Below, piece by piece: positions 1 to 8,700 of a stretch of DNA of 64,000 nt. Every line of letters starts with the position of its first letter. Within the stretch, counting starts at the first letter, position 1. Position numbers and translations under genes: made by a program. The DNA comes from Filimonas zeae (GTDB taxonomy: Bacteria; Bacteroidota; Bacteroidia; Chitinophagales; Chitinophagaceae): assembly GCF_014641615.1 (NCBI RefSeq), contig NZ_BMIB01000006.1, positions 310,001 to 374,000 on the forward strand. Direction: 5' to 3'. Below the pieces are notes generated by a model, which was not told the DNA's origin, searched no databases, and saw only the letters and a program-made list of their open reading frames with translations.

Positions 1-18
1 GCCGAAAAAGCAGGGTTA

Positions 19-240
19 CTAAACGACAGCGCTCTTTTCGCGCTTCCACCAGCGGAAGCCAATGATACCCATAATGGCCAGCGGTGTAGCCATCAGATAC
101 AGGATACCGGCGTTCAGCCCCTTGGCAGGGCCCTCGCCCAACTGCATAGCTGTTTTGGTACAGATTGAACATTGTGCCTGCGTATAAAAAGGCAGCACCA
201 ACACCATCATCACCAGCAATAAAACAATGCCTTTCTTCAT
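19..240 (-). CDS. Small CxxC-containing membrane protein, function unknown
   Basis: A 73-residue protein. An N-terminal hydrophobic stretch (about residues 4-22, ending TQAQ) looks like a signal peptide or first membrane segment. It is followed by a CSIC motif (about residues 23-26), a short polar stretch and a second hydrophobic segment (about 46-62) ending in basic residues (RWWKREK). The CxxC could bind a metal or be redox active on the periplasmic side; that is inference. I do not recognise an assigned function. A TATCTTTG -7 box lies just upstream of its start, which supports a real, independently transcribed gene. Confidence 0.6.
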   Translation of the reverse strand: MKKGIVLLLVMMVLVLPFYTQAQCSICTKTAMQLGEGPAKGLNAGILYLMATPLAIMGIIGFRWWKREKSAVV

Positions 241-258
241 ACCTGTGAATTAAGTATG

Positions 259-266
259 CAAAGATA
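259..266 (-). promoter_or_regulatory. Bacteroidota -7 promoter box (TATCTTTG) for the small CxxC protein
   Basis: On the minus strand the sequence reads TATCTTTG, an exact match to the TAnnTTTG -7 consensus of the Bacteroidota housekeeping sigma factor. The start codon lies about 19 nt downstream, implying a very short leader. No well-spaced -33 TTTG is visible, so the call rests on the -7 box alone. Confidence 0.45.
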
Positions 267-319
267 CAAAACCTCTGGTTTGAGTAATCAGCAAGCCAAA
301 AAACTAACATATAATGAAA

Positions 320-345
320 TGCCCCCTGAAATGACTCAGAGGGCA
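320..345 (-). terminator. Hairpin terminator downstream of the MACPF gene
   Basis: The arms TGCCCCCTGA and TCAGAGGGCA form a 10-bp stem with one mismatch around a 6-nt loop. On the minus strand it is followed by a weak T-rich tail (TTTCATTATAT). It lies about 35 nt after the stop codon of the MACPF lipoprotein gene, as expected for an intrinsic terminator. Confidence 0.5.
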
Positions 346-380
346 CATTATTTAGCTGAAACAAGGCAACCCTATTATTA

Positions 381-1784
381 TTACTGCTTAATGTAGCCTG
401 TAATACCTTCATATACCCAGCCTGCGGCTCCATTTCCAAGCTCGTTCCAGTTAATTGTATAACGGTGGTGTCCCTGATAATTGTAACGGTAAATAGGGAT
501 AGTACCAGCCACTTGTGTAGGAAAAATATAACCTGATATTTTTTCCAGATGCCCATTCTGATTGCCTGCACCCAATTCCATGTAATTGGTAGTGTAAAAG
601 CGCGTACTGTTATACATATAATATCTGTATAAAGGAACCGTACCACTCATAGAATTGTCAAGATAGATATTACCGAGTACCCCTCTTGCCTCCCAGTTTC
701 TGAGTCCGGCAAGTTCGTTAGGCTCTGTAGTTAAAAAGTGGTCGTTCAGGTCCCAGTTATAAAACATATATAACGGCGCAGTTGCATAAGTCAAATTAAC
801 AGTCTTTGCCTGCAGATATTGGGTTATATAGTTCTGTACTGCTGCTTTTTTTACAGGATCTGTTATTAACTCGTAGATAGGGATCAGAGCATTGGGACCA
901 AATTCAATCAGTTCTGCTCTTTCCGGAGTGGCAGACGCCTGCCATGCAGAATAATCAACAGGTGCTTCGTCTACCCCTTGTTGTCTGATGCCCTGTATAT
1001 TTTTAGTCGGATCTCCTCCTACACTTCTATATCTAAGTACCCATTTTGTATTTTTATTCGCCTCAGTTTCACTGATATCTATATTGGTATTTAAACTGAA
1101 AATCTTGCCTACAGATGTTTTAACACCCGCCTGCGCAGCTTTGCTCCTGTTTTCACTGGTGGTTTCGCTGTGATAGGTAATTTGTAGTTTACCACCTGTG
1201 ATAATATTGGTAAGCACATGGGTACCAAATTTAGTCACAATCATTTCAGGTGACTTATTTTGTATATAATCAAGGAAATCATCGGTAAGGTATTGTCTGA
1301 GCAAAACAGGATCGGAATCAAACCTTACCTGCTTTTGCTTAACCATGATTATATAAATACCATGGATATACTTAGATGAAAAACTGTCACTTTCATTTGT
1401 TGAGAACTTAACCTCACCGGTGAACGCACTAAGGGTAGAGCTCCCGGTTACGCTGAATGCAAGCTTCTTCGTGTAGTCCAAGGCATTTGAACCCCATTCG
1501 TAATAAAAATCCTGCTCCCTGAGCATCAGATCCTCTACACGCGTGGGATAAGCAGCCTTCAATTTATCAATATCAACAATAGGCGATCTTGAGCCTGACG
1601 GATGTGCAAACTGCGTAGTAAGATCATAGCCACAGCCCAATACATCATAGATTCCATCACCCCCTTTGAGTGGGCTGTGAGAAACAACAGAAGAATCGGT
1701 GTTGGTTAAAGGTTGCAGGTCTTTTTCTTTTTTGCAGGACCACAATAACGATCCTGTTAGGATTGCAAATAGGACTTTTTTCAT
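381..1784 (-). CDS. MACPF (membrane attack complex/perforin) domain lipoprotein with C-terminal DUF5648-like repeats
   Basis: A 467-residue protein. The N-terminus MKKVLFAILTGSLLWSC is a lipoprotein signal with the lipidated Cys at residue 17. The central part carries the MACPF signature around residues 184-199 (KFGTHVLTNIITGGK), the region that lies at the bend of the pore-forming domain. From about residue 337 to the end there are three repeats of the type PLYRYY..(H/R)FYTT..E..G...E...GYI, beginning near 337, 384 and 430, resembling the DUF5648 family of secreted proteins. MACPF proteins of Bacteroidota include secreted antimicrobial toxins (BSAP proteins), so a contact-dependent pore former against other bacteria, or a surface adhesin, is plausible but not shown. 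No immunity gene is evident next to it. It appears as a single gene with its own terminator and a palindrome-rich upstream region. Confidence 0.82.
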   Translation of the reverse strand: MKKVLFAILTGSLLWSCKKEKDLQPLTNTDSSVVSHSPLKGGDGIYDVLGCGYDLTTQFAHPSGSRSPIVDIDKLKAAYPTRVEDLMLREQDFYYEWGSNALDYTKKLAFSVTGSSTLSAFTGEVKFSTNESDSFSSKYIHGIYIIMVKQKQVRFDSDPVLLRQYLTDDFLDYIQNKSPEMIVTKFGTHVLTNIITGGKLQITYHSETTSENRSKAAQAGVKTSVGKIFSLNTNIDISETEANKNTKWVLRYRSVGGDPTKNIQGIRQQGVDEAPVDYSAWQASATPERAELIEFGPNALIPIYELITDPVKKAAVQNYITQYLQAKTVNLTYATAPLYMFYNWDLNDHFLTTEPNELAGLRNWEARGVLGNIYLDNSMSGTVPLYRYYMYNSTRFYTTNYMELGAGNQNGHLEKISGYIFPTQVAGTIPIYRYNYQGHHRYTINWNELGNGAAGWVYEGITGYIKQ

Positions 1785-1923
1785 AATTGGAAATAAATAT
1801 TAAAGAGTTTAGACTAAAGAATTGGGCTAGCAAAAACACATTGCGGAGTTACTCAAAAAAGATATGAGATTGCGGTATTCTCTGGTTTGCATAAGCCAAA
1901 TTTAGGTTAGGGTTAGCTAATTG

Positions 1924-1963
1924 CTTTGTTTATACAAAGAACGTATTTTTTTATAAAAATACG
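1924..1963. repeat. Two tandem palindromes with TTAT centres upstream of the MACPF gene
   Basis: CTTTGT-TTAT-ACAAAG (1924-1939) is followed two bases later by CGTATTTTT-TTAT-AAAAATACG (1942-1963). Both are perfect inverted repeats with the same 4-nt centre. They lie 140-180 nt upstream of the MACPF start, between it and the typA terminator. They may be operator sites or leader hairpins; no function is proven. Confidence 0.45.
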
Positions 1964-2000
1964 GAGACTAAAAATATTTAATTTTTGCAGTAAAGATTAC

Positions 2001-2030
2001 AAAAAAGGCTGTTTCATTTCTGAAACAGCC
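2001..2030 (-). terminator. Intrinsic terminator of typA
   Basis: A perfect 10-bp stem, GGCTGTTTCA/TGAAACAGCC, with a GAAA loop on the minus strand, is followed directly by six T residues (A-run at 2001-2006 on the plus strand). It is 27 nt after the typA stop codon. This is the clearest intrinsic terminator in the window. Confidence 0.85.
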
Positions 2031-2056
2031 TCCGGTATTGTAAAAGTCAAAAGAAT

Positions 2057-3868
2057 CTATGCTTCTTCAGCCTTCATAGAACGTGATTGTTTTTTACGCT
2101 CTTCTTCGTCCAGAACGGTTTTACGCATACGGATGTGGTTAGGCGTAACCTCAATACACTCATCGCCCTGAATGTATTCCATACATTCTTCCAGCGTCAT
2201 CAGTGTTTTAGGGGCAATGTTGGTAGCTGCATCACTACCGCTTGCACGCATGTTGGTCAGCTTTTTACCTTCAATAGCGTTTACTACCAGATCTCCTGGC
2301 TTAATGTGCTCGGCAATGATCTGACCAGCGTATACTTCCTCTCCCGGATCAACAAAGAAAGTACCTCTGTCCTGTAATTTATCAATAGAGTAACCAGTGG
2401 TAGAACCTGTTTGTTTAGCCAGTAACACACCGTTGTTACGGCCAGGAATAACACCTTTCCATGGTTTGTACTCGTTAAAACGGTGCGCCATTACAGCTTC
2501 ACCCGTTGTAGCGGTCAGCATCTGCGTACGCAGGCCAATCAAACCACGTGAAGGAATTTCAAACTCCAGGTGTTGCATATCACCTTTGGTTTCCATTACA
2601 TGCATTTCACCTTTACGGCGGGTAACCAGGTCAATAACCTTGCTCGCAAACTCCTGCGGCACGTCTACTACCAGGTTCTCGTAAGGCTCAGATTTTTTAC
2701 CATCGATGGTTTTAACAATTACCTGAGGCTGACCTACAGTTAACTCGTAACCTTCGCGACGCATAGTTTCAATCAGTACACCCAGGTGCAGAATACCACG
2801 GCCATATACCAGGAAGGTATCACCGTTATCGGTATCCACCACACGTAACGCCAGGTTTTTCTCAGTCTCTTTCATCAGACGGTCACGCAGGTGACGGCTG
2901 GTAACAAACTTACCATCACGGCCAAAGAAAGGAGAGTTGTTAATACTGAACGTCATGTTCATAGTAGGCTCATCCACGCTGATGATAGGCAGCGCTTCCT
3001 GAACTTCTACGTCAGATATAGTATCACCAATGTTGAAATCTTCCAAACCAACTACTGCACACAGGTCGCCGGCAATAACTTCCGTTACCTTACGTTTGCC
3101 CATGCCTTCAAACACATACAGTTCGCGTACTTTCTGTTTTTTAACAGTGCCATCCGCCTGCATCAGTGCAATAGGCTGGTTTTCTTTAATAGTACCGCGG
3201 GTTACTTTACCAATAGCAATACGGCCCAGGAAAGAAGAGTAATCCAGGGAAGTGATCTGCATTTGCAGCGGACCTTCGTTTACTTTTGGTGCAGGCACGT
3301 GCTTTAGAATACCATCCATCAGCGGCATGATATCTTCAGTAGGTGTTAATGAATCGTTGAACCAGCCGTTTTTACCACTACCGTAGTAAGTAGGGAAGTT
3401 CAGCTGATCTTCCGTGGCATCCAGGTTAAAGAACAGCTCAAATACCGCGTCATGCACTTCGTCAGGGCGACAGTTAGGCTTATCTACCTTGTTAATTACC
3501 ACCATTGGCTTCAGGTTCAGTTGTAATGCTTTCTGCAGTACAAAACGCGTTTGAGGCATAGGGCCTTCAAAAGCATCCACCAGCAAAATTACACCGTCGG
3601 CCATTTTAAGTACGCGCTCCACTTCACCACCAAAGTCGGCGTGACCAGGAGTATCAATAACGTTTATTTTAACGCCGTTATGGGTAACAGCTGCGTTTTT
3701 ACTGAATATGGTAATACCTCTTTCTCTTTCAAGGTCATTATTGTCCATGATCAGTTCACCGGTTTCCTGGTTATCGCGGAACACTTTGGCAGTGTGTAAA
3801 ATACGATCTACCAGGGTGGTTTTACCGTGGTCAACGTGAGCAATAATGGCGATGTTTCTTATATCCAT
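2057..3868 (-). CDS. typA: Ribosome-associated GTPase TypA/BipA
   Basis: A translation-factor-like GTPase that binds the ribosome and affects assembly and stress or cold adaptation. The 603-residue product begins MDIRNIAIIAHVDHGKTT, placing the G1 loop within the first 18 residues. DTPGHADFGGEVERV (G3) and NKVDKP (G4) follow, then elongation-factor domain II, EF-G domain V-like and BipA-specific C-terminal parts, at the usual family length. The reading frame extends 16 codons further upstream, but the Met at 3868 is the start that fits the family; the extension would put non-homologous residues before the conserved N-terminus. It is transcribed alone, with a TACCTTTG box upstream and a strong terminator downstream. 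Confidence 0.95.
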   Translation of the reverse strand: MDIRNIAIIAHVDHGKTTLVDRILHTAKVFRDNQETGELIMDNNDLERERGITIFSKNAAVTHNGVKINVIDTPGHADFGGEVERVLKMADGVILLVDAFEGPMPQTRFVLQKALQLNLKPMVVINKVDKPNCRPDEVHDAVFELFFNLDATEDQLNFPTYYGSGKNGWFNDSLTPTEDIMPLMDGILKHVPAPKVNEGPLQMQITSLDYSSFLGRIAIGKVTRGTIKENQPIALMQADGTVKKQKVRELYVFEGMGKRKVTEVIAGDLCAVVGLEDFNIGDTISDVEVQEALPIISVDEPTMNMTFSINNSPFFGRDGKFVTSRHLRDRLMKETEKNLALRVVDTDNGDTFLVYGRGILHLGVLIETMRREGYELTVGQPQVIVKTIDGKKSEPYENLVVDVPQEFASKVIDLVTRRKGEMHVMETKGDMQHLEFEIPSRGLIGLRTQMLTATTGEAVMAHRFNEYKPWKGVIPGRNNGVLLAKQTGSTTGYSIDKLQDRGTFFVDPGEEVYAGQIIAEHIKPGDLVVNAIEGKKLTNMRASGSDAATNIAPKTLMTLEECMEYIQGDECIEVTPNHIRMRKTVLDEEERKKQSRSMKAEEA

Positions 3869-3928
3869 AAAATACAAATGATGAATGGTTTTATAGTTGA
3901 AAGGAAATCCATCCAACCTAATTTGGCC

Positions 3929-3936
3929 GCAAAGGT
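3929..3936 (-). promoter_or_regulatory. Bacteroidota -7 promoter box (TACCTTTG) for typA
   Basis: An exact TAnnTTTG match on the minus strand, about 60 nt upstream of the typA start codon. This gives a leader of roughly 50 nt. No clear -33 element was found at the usual distance. The rest of the typA/HTH intergenic region (3869-4154) shows no convincing gene. Confidence 0.5.
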
Positions 3937-4154
3937 ACGAAAAGATACCGGCAGGGAAAAAGGAAAACGGGATGTTAGGATTTTTTCACCTAAAATTAAT
4001 GGCAGCAAGCGAGAGGCATCAGTGCGTTCATAGGTCAGCAACCCCGTTTTCTGCAACAAATCTCTCTAAAAATCAGGAGGTATGCTTAAATTCGCTATAT
4101 ATTCGATGGAATCTCATTCATCTTTCGAAAAATAACCAAAACGATTGCTTTAAC

Positions 4155-4427
4155 ATGCAGAAACCAACTTACACCAGGCAAAACGTGGGCGCCGTACTGC
4201 GTATTGTGAGGCGGGAAAGAGGACTGAAACAGGCTTATGTGGCCATGAAGGCCGGTACCAGCAAAGAATTAATCAGCAAAATGGAGAATGGGAAATGCGA
4301 CTTCCGCATGTGCCGCCTGAACCAGCTACTACAGATTTACGACTGCTCACCCCCCGATTTCTGGAGCAGATTCGATTACTCCGGCTTTTTTAACCTGGAA
4401 CCGTGGATTGCGGACAGCGTTGAATAA
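4155..4427 (+). CDS. Small XRE-type helix-turn-helix regulator
   Basis: A 90-residue protein that is essentially one helix-turn-helix domain. The pattern VGAVLRIVRRERGLKQAYVA, then AGTSKELISKMENGK and LNQLLQIYDCSPPDFW, matches the Cro/C1 (XRE) fold with the recognition helix around SKELISKMENG. The start at 4155 (MQKPTY) is chosen because the domain begins right after it; the 86-codon upstream extension in the same frame has no protein-like features. It has no toxin or nuclease partner next to it, so it is an orphan regulator of unknown target. The downstream neighbour is convergent. Confidence 0.75.
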   Translation: MQKPTYTRQNVGAVLRIVRRERGLKQAYVAMKAGTSKELISKMENGKCDFRMCRLNQLLQIYDCSPPDFWSRFDYSGFFNLEPWIADSVE

Positions 4428-4706
4428 CGCTTAAACAACACAAAACCAATACATTGTTTTAATTACCGGCTGACGAAATCTTCCGGAACAGAAATCGTAT
4501 GTATTACCATTACCCCGTGGCTTACCCCGGTTTAAGTGTGGATAAGTCCATGTATACTCCATGTTTCCTCCGTAGCTACTCCATACTAACCCGTAGGATG
4601 CTCCCGGTATCCTTCCACCATCCTCATACCCATCAGAAGGGTATAAACCACCCCCTATACATCGCTGTAATAAAAGTAAGTACACCACATACGTTTCTCA
4701 CGCTAC

Positions 4707-5747
4707 CTAAAACCACACACAACGCACCCGGCTGGCTTCCTCAGAACGGTGGGCAAATTTGGTTTTATAAGTGGCCGTTAATTCAAAACCACCCCGCAGC
4801 TGCGAAGCGGACCGGAGTTTGGAAATATTGATATCGTAGCTCATACCGATAGACAAATCGTACATATCCATTTTAACCATCGGTACAAGGGCATCATTCC
4901 AGCGGTAATACCCGCCAAAGTACAGGGAAAACACATTTTCATCATCGTAGTTCTGCATCAGGTCAGTGCCATATAAGGCACCACCCAGAAACTGCCGGTA
5001 GCCTCCCTGAATAAAATAATCGCCGTACAAAATGAGGCGGTTAAAGTCAGAAGTAGGCAGCGTAGCACCTATGTTAATGGCATATTTGGGGTTGAGGTAT
5101 ACGTTAGAGTTACTGGCATAAAAAGCCACTTTTGGCTTGTTCAGGTGAAACATGCCCAGCCCCACGTAATAACGGCTGTTTTCGCCAAAACCACTGCTGT
5201 AGGTAATACCGGTTGAAGCATCCCAGTAATTAAAGCCCGTGCGTTCAAAAGTTTGATTGGTGGGCATATTGGGGTCGTACGTTCCGCCAATAAACTGGTC
5301 ATCCATCCGTAGTTTGGTGGGGTCGAACTGGCTGTTTACCGGACCGCCCATAAAAGCCACAGACAAATAATCATCCGCATTACCGCTAAGCGATTTATGG
5401 TAGTTCAATACAGGCAGCAGCTGTGTGCGCTTCAGTTTAATATCCCCCGCTACATCGTACGTAGCCTGCAAACCCACGGTAACCCAGTCGTTCCACTCCC
5501 TAACCGGAAACTTAAACTCTGCACTTAATGCCCCGGTTTGAAAAGGTGTGGTTACACTCTGCCATTGATTACGCCAGGCGCCGCTGATACGCATATCGCC
5601 ATTAAACACACCAGCCAGTGCAGGGTTACGCATCAACGGCAACTCGTTAAACTGCGAAAACGTGTAATCCTGCCCGTTGCCGGACAGGATTAAAAAGAAT
5701 ATCGCTATAGTGCAAAGCCACCAACGCATGAACACCAATCGCCACAT
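4707..5747 (-). CDS. PorP/SprF family type IX secretion system membrane protein
   Basis: A 346-residue outer-membrane protein with an N-terminal signal segment (about residues 8-25, ending SGNGQ). It then shows the family hallmark YTFSQFNELPLMRNPALAG, where the mature protein starts with a phrase about the observed YxxNxxxxNPAxAG type, and a series of alternating beta strands. It ends in RVRCVWF, similar to the Cys-containing tails of this family. PorP/SprF proteins help secrete or anchor large T9SS adhesins such as SprB. The gene lies 17 nt downstream of the giant adhesin gene on the same strand, the classical pairing. An alternative start at 5729 (MRWWL) would shorten the signal segment by six residues. 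The 279 nt after its stop (4428-4706) contain no gene I can support. Confidence 0.9.
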   Translation of the reverse strand: MWRLVFMRWWLCTIAIFFLILSGNGQDYTFSQFNELPLMRNPALAGVFNGDMRISGAWRNQWQSVTTPFQTGALSAEFKFPVREWNDWVTVGLQATYDVAGDIKLKRTQLLPVLNYHKSLSGNADDYLSVAFMGGPVNSQFDPTKLRMDDQFIGGTYDPNMPTNQTFERTGFNYWDASTGITYSSGFGENSRYYVGLGMFHLNKPKVAFYASNSNVYLNPKYAINIGATLPTSDFNRLILYGDYFIQGGYRQFLGGALYGTDLMQNYDDENVFSLYFGGYYRWNDALVPMVKMDMYDLSIGMSYDINISKLRSASQLRGGFELTATYKTKFAHRSEEASRVRCVWF

Positions 5748-5764
5748 AATATCTTTTTTACTGT

Positions 5765-8700
5765 TTATTTTAATATAGCCACGTTGCCTTTATAGGTGAA
5801 CGCCTTACCATCTTCACAAACCACCTCACACGTATACACATATACATCCGGAGAAGCAGGTATTCCCTTCACTCTTCCATCCCATCCAAAAGACCGGTCA
5901 TTAGGCGGGAAGCTGGATCGCTCAAACACTACCTGGCCCCAGCGGTTGAATATGCGGAAGGTTTTAATAGTACGTATACCCTGACCTCTCACCATCAACA
6001 GACCATTGGTGGTGCTGCCAGGTACAAAAGCGTTAGGAATGTATACCTGTGTACTTTCGCAGAAGGCTTGTATGCACATGGTGTCTTTAACCGCGCAGTG
6101 GTATATGTTTTCTGCATTTACCACATAACAGATATCCGTTTTAACGGTAGCCACCGGTGATGGACAGTTGTTACAACTCAGGTCTTTGGAAGGTGCCCAC
6201 ATCCAACTGATGATAGGACCGTTAGAAACCGTAGGCGTTAACCTTAACTCTGTACCCGTACTCAATACCCTGTCAGGCCCCAGATCTACCGTTGGCCAGC
6301 CGCCTACAGCAACTGTTACATAAGCTGTATCGCGGAAACAGTTTTGTGCATCTGTTCCTATTACCTGGTAACGGGTGTTTAAAGTTGGGAAGGCTACCGG
6401 TGTAGCGCTTTTGGCATCGTTCAGGGTAGCCGCTGGCGTCCAGCTGAAGTTGGCAAAGCCGCTTACAGATAACTGTGCCGTCTGGCCCAGACAAATAGTA
6501 TCAAAAGGTTCTGCTATCACTTTTGATGGCTGTACCACATTTACGATAATAGAATCCATACTACTGCAACCAAAGGCATTGGTACCGCGTACAAAATACT
6601 TACGGGTTTCGGCAGGTGAAGCCACCGGAGTTAAACAGGTTCCGCAACTAAGATCGTTCAGGGGCGACCATGCCGCGGCGGGCGCGCCATTCAACATCAG
6701 CTGCGTACTCTGCCCACGGCAGATAGATACATCATTACCCAAATCCAGTATAGGGGAAGGATTAATAAAGAATGGGAACGACACCGTATCGTAGCAACCA
6801 AACTTAGTACCCGCTACCAGTTGTACCTGATAATTGCCGGAAGTATTAAAGGCGGTGGTTATTTCCGGTCCGTTAGTGGCAAATCTGTTACTGAAGTTCC
6901 ATGCGTATAAAGTCACCTCATCTTCTGAGTTCACCACCGCCCTGAATGTCATATTCGTATGTTCACATCCCGTTACAGGTGCATTCACAGAAGCAATCGG
7001 AGGATTGTTCGGTTTCACTGAAACAGGGTTGCGTACCGTATCGCGGCAACCGCTGGTACCGGTAATAACTAATTGCGCCGGAAAGGTATTGGTGCCGTTA
7101 TAGGTATGCTGTGCATTAGGTCCGTTGCCGGTACCGCCATCGCCAAAGTTCCAGCTCCAGTCCTGTATGCCAAAGTAAGAACGGGAAGAGTCTGTAAAGG
7201 CAACCAGGCTGTTACCGCAACTCTGTTGCTGTGCCCAGTTAAAGCCTGCCTGATAATAATCTACCAGTATCTGTTTATCACCATACAACCATACACCACA
7301 CTCATCTGATAACAACTGTACAGAAGGAATGTAAATGCCCGACTGCTTATAGGTATGGAATACTACGTTAGAAGCGGTAACCAGAGTATCTCCGTCTCCA
7401 AATACCCACTCGTACCTGTTGGCACGTCTGGCAAATACTTCAAAACGAACTGGTTTATCCTTACAGATATAACCGTTGTCGTAAGCCAGGTTGCCCTCAG
7501 GTCCCTGTATTAGAATGTTACGGGAAGTAGTAAACGTACAACCTTCCGGATGCAGCGCACTCATGGTAACCAGATAGGTATTGTTGCTGGTGTAAGTATG
7601 CGAAACCACATCGCCCGTAGCAGTGCTGCCATCACCAAAGTTCCAGCGTGTTAATGCAGAAGGTTTAGAGATGTTGGTAAACGTAACCGTAAACGGTACG
7701 CAGTTACCCACCGTATCACTTACCGTAAACATACCTGGCCGTGCCGCCATTACCCTTATGGGATAAGAAGCTCTGTCTGAACACACGTTGCCTCCTTCAT
7801 ACACAATAGTGCCCACCAGCGTAGCAGTAAACGTACCCGCTGCCTGGTAGGCATGTTTTGGACTGGGCAGTGAAGAGGTATGCCCATCTCCAAAGTTCCA
7901 GGCACTGCCTGTTAAGGCAGACGGACTGTCGTTTCTGAACAGCAGCGAATCGCCCACGCATATCTCAGAAGGTATCGGTGTAAAATCAACTACCGGTACC
8001 ACCAGCGATTCCACTGCTTCATAACCCGTAGTATCCGTACAGCCGTTAGAGGCTATCAGTGTAATTTTATATTTACCCGGCTGGGTGTAAATATGCCTCA
8101 CCGTTTCAATGTTCTCGGTGGTGCTTACTACATTACCATCGCCAAAATCCCAGCGGAAGCTGGTAGCGCCGCGGGTATTGTTCATAAAGTTTACTGTTAA
8201 AGGGGTACAGCCAATACGCTCATCACCGTTAACAGACATGTTTAACCTTACAAGATTAGGGGTTACTATAACATTGTAGAAACTGGTATCTGCACCACAT
8301 TCATTTACCGCAATCAGCCTTACGCGGAAGGTATCCTGTACATAGGTAACATACGTATGGCGCATCAGGCCAGTTGCAGTAGTAACCGAATCTCTGCTGC
8401 CATCTGCAAAATGCCAGGTATAAGTAACACGCTCACCCAGCGAGTTGTTGTTAAAGTCAACCGTAAACGGAGAACAACCTCTTGTTTGAGAAGGAGTGAA
8501 TGCTGCACGCGGTTTAGCCCTTACCAGAATGTTGTGGGTAGCTACTTCGGTAGCACACTCATTGGTTGCTATCAGTTTAATGTGATAGATAGTATCTCTG
8601 CGCAACGTACTTATGTCATACGTAATATCCGGTGCATCAAATAAAGCAGAGGTTTGGCCATTGCCAAAATCCCAGGTATAGGTAATACGCGGACTCTTCT

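Noticed and set aside
4082..4135. AGGAGG-like sequence followed by a 17-codon ORF upstream of the HTH gene
   Set aside because: The ATG is only one base after the AGGAGG, too close for a normal ribosome-binding site, and the peptide shows no leader-like pattern.
4431..4688. Open frame of 85 codons on the minus strand after the PorP/SprF gene
   Set aside because: Composition is unlike a protein (Gly/Tyr-rich with no pattern), no ribosome-binding site, and the PorP/SprF gene already has a normal family ending at 4707.
4499..4831. Open frame of 110 codons on the plus strand
   Set aside because: It overlaps the end of the PorP/SprF gene on the other strand and has no recognisable features.
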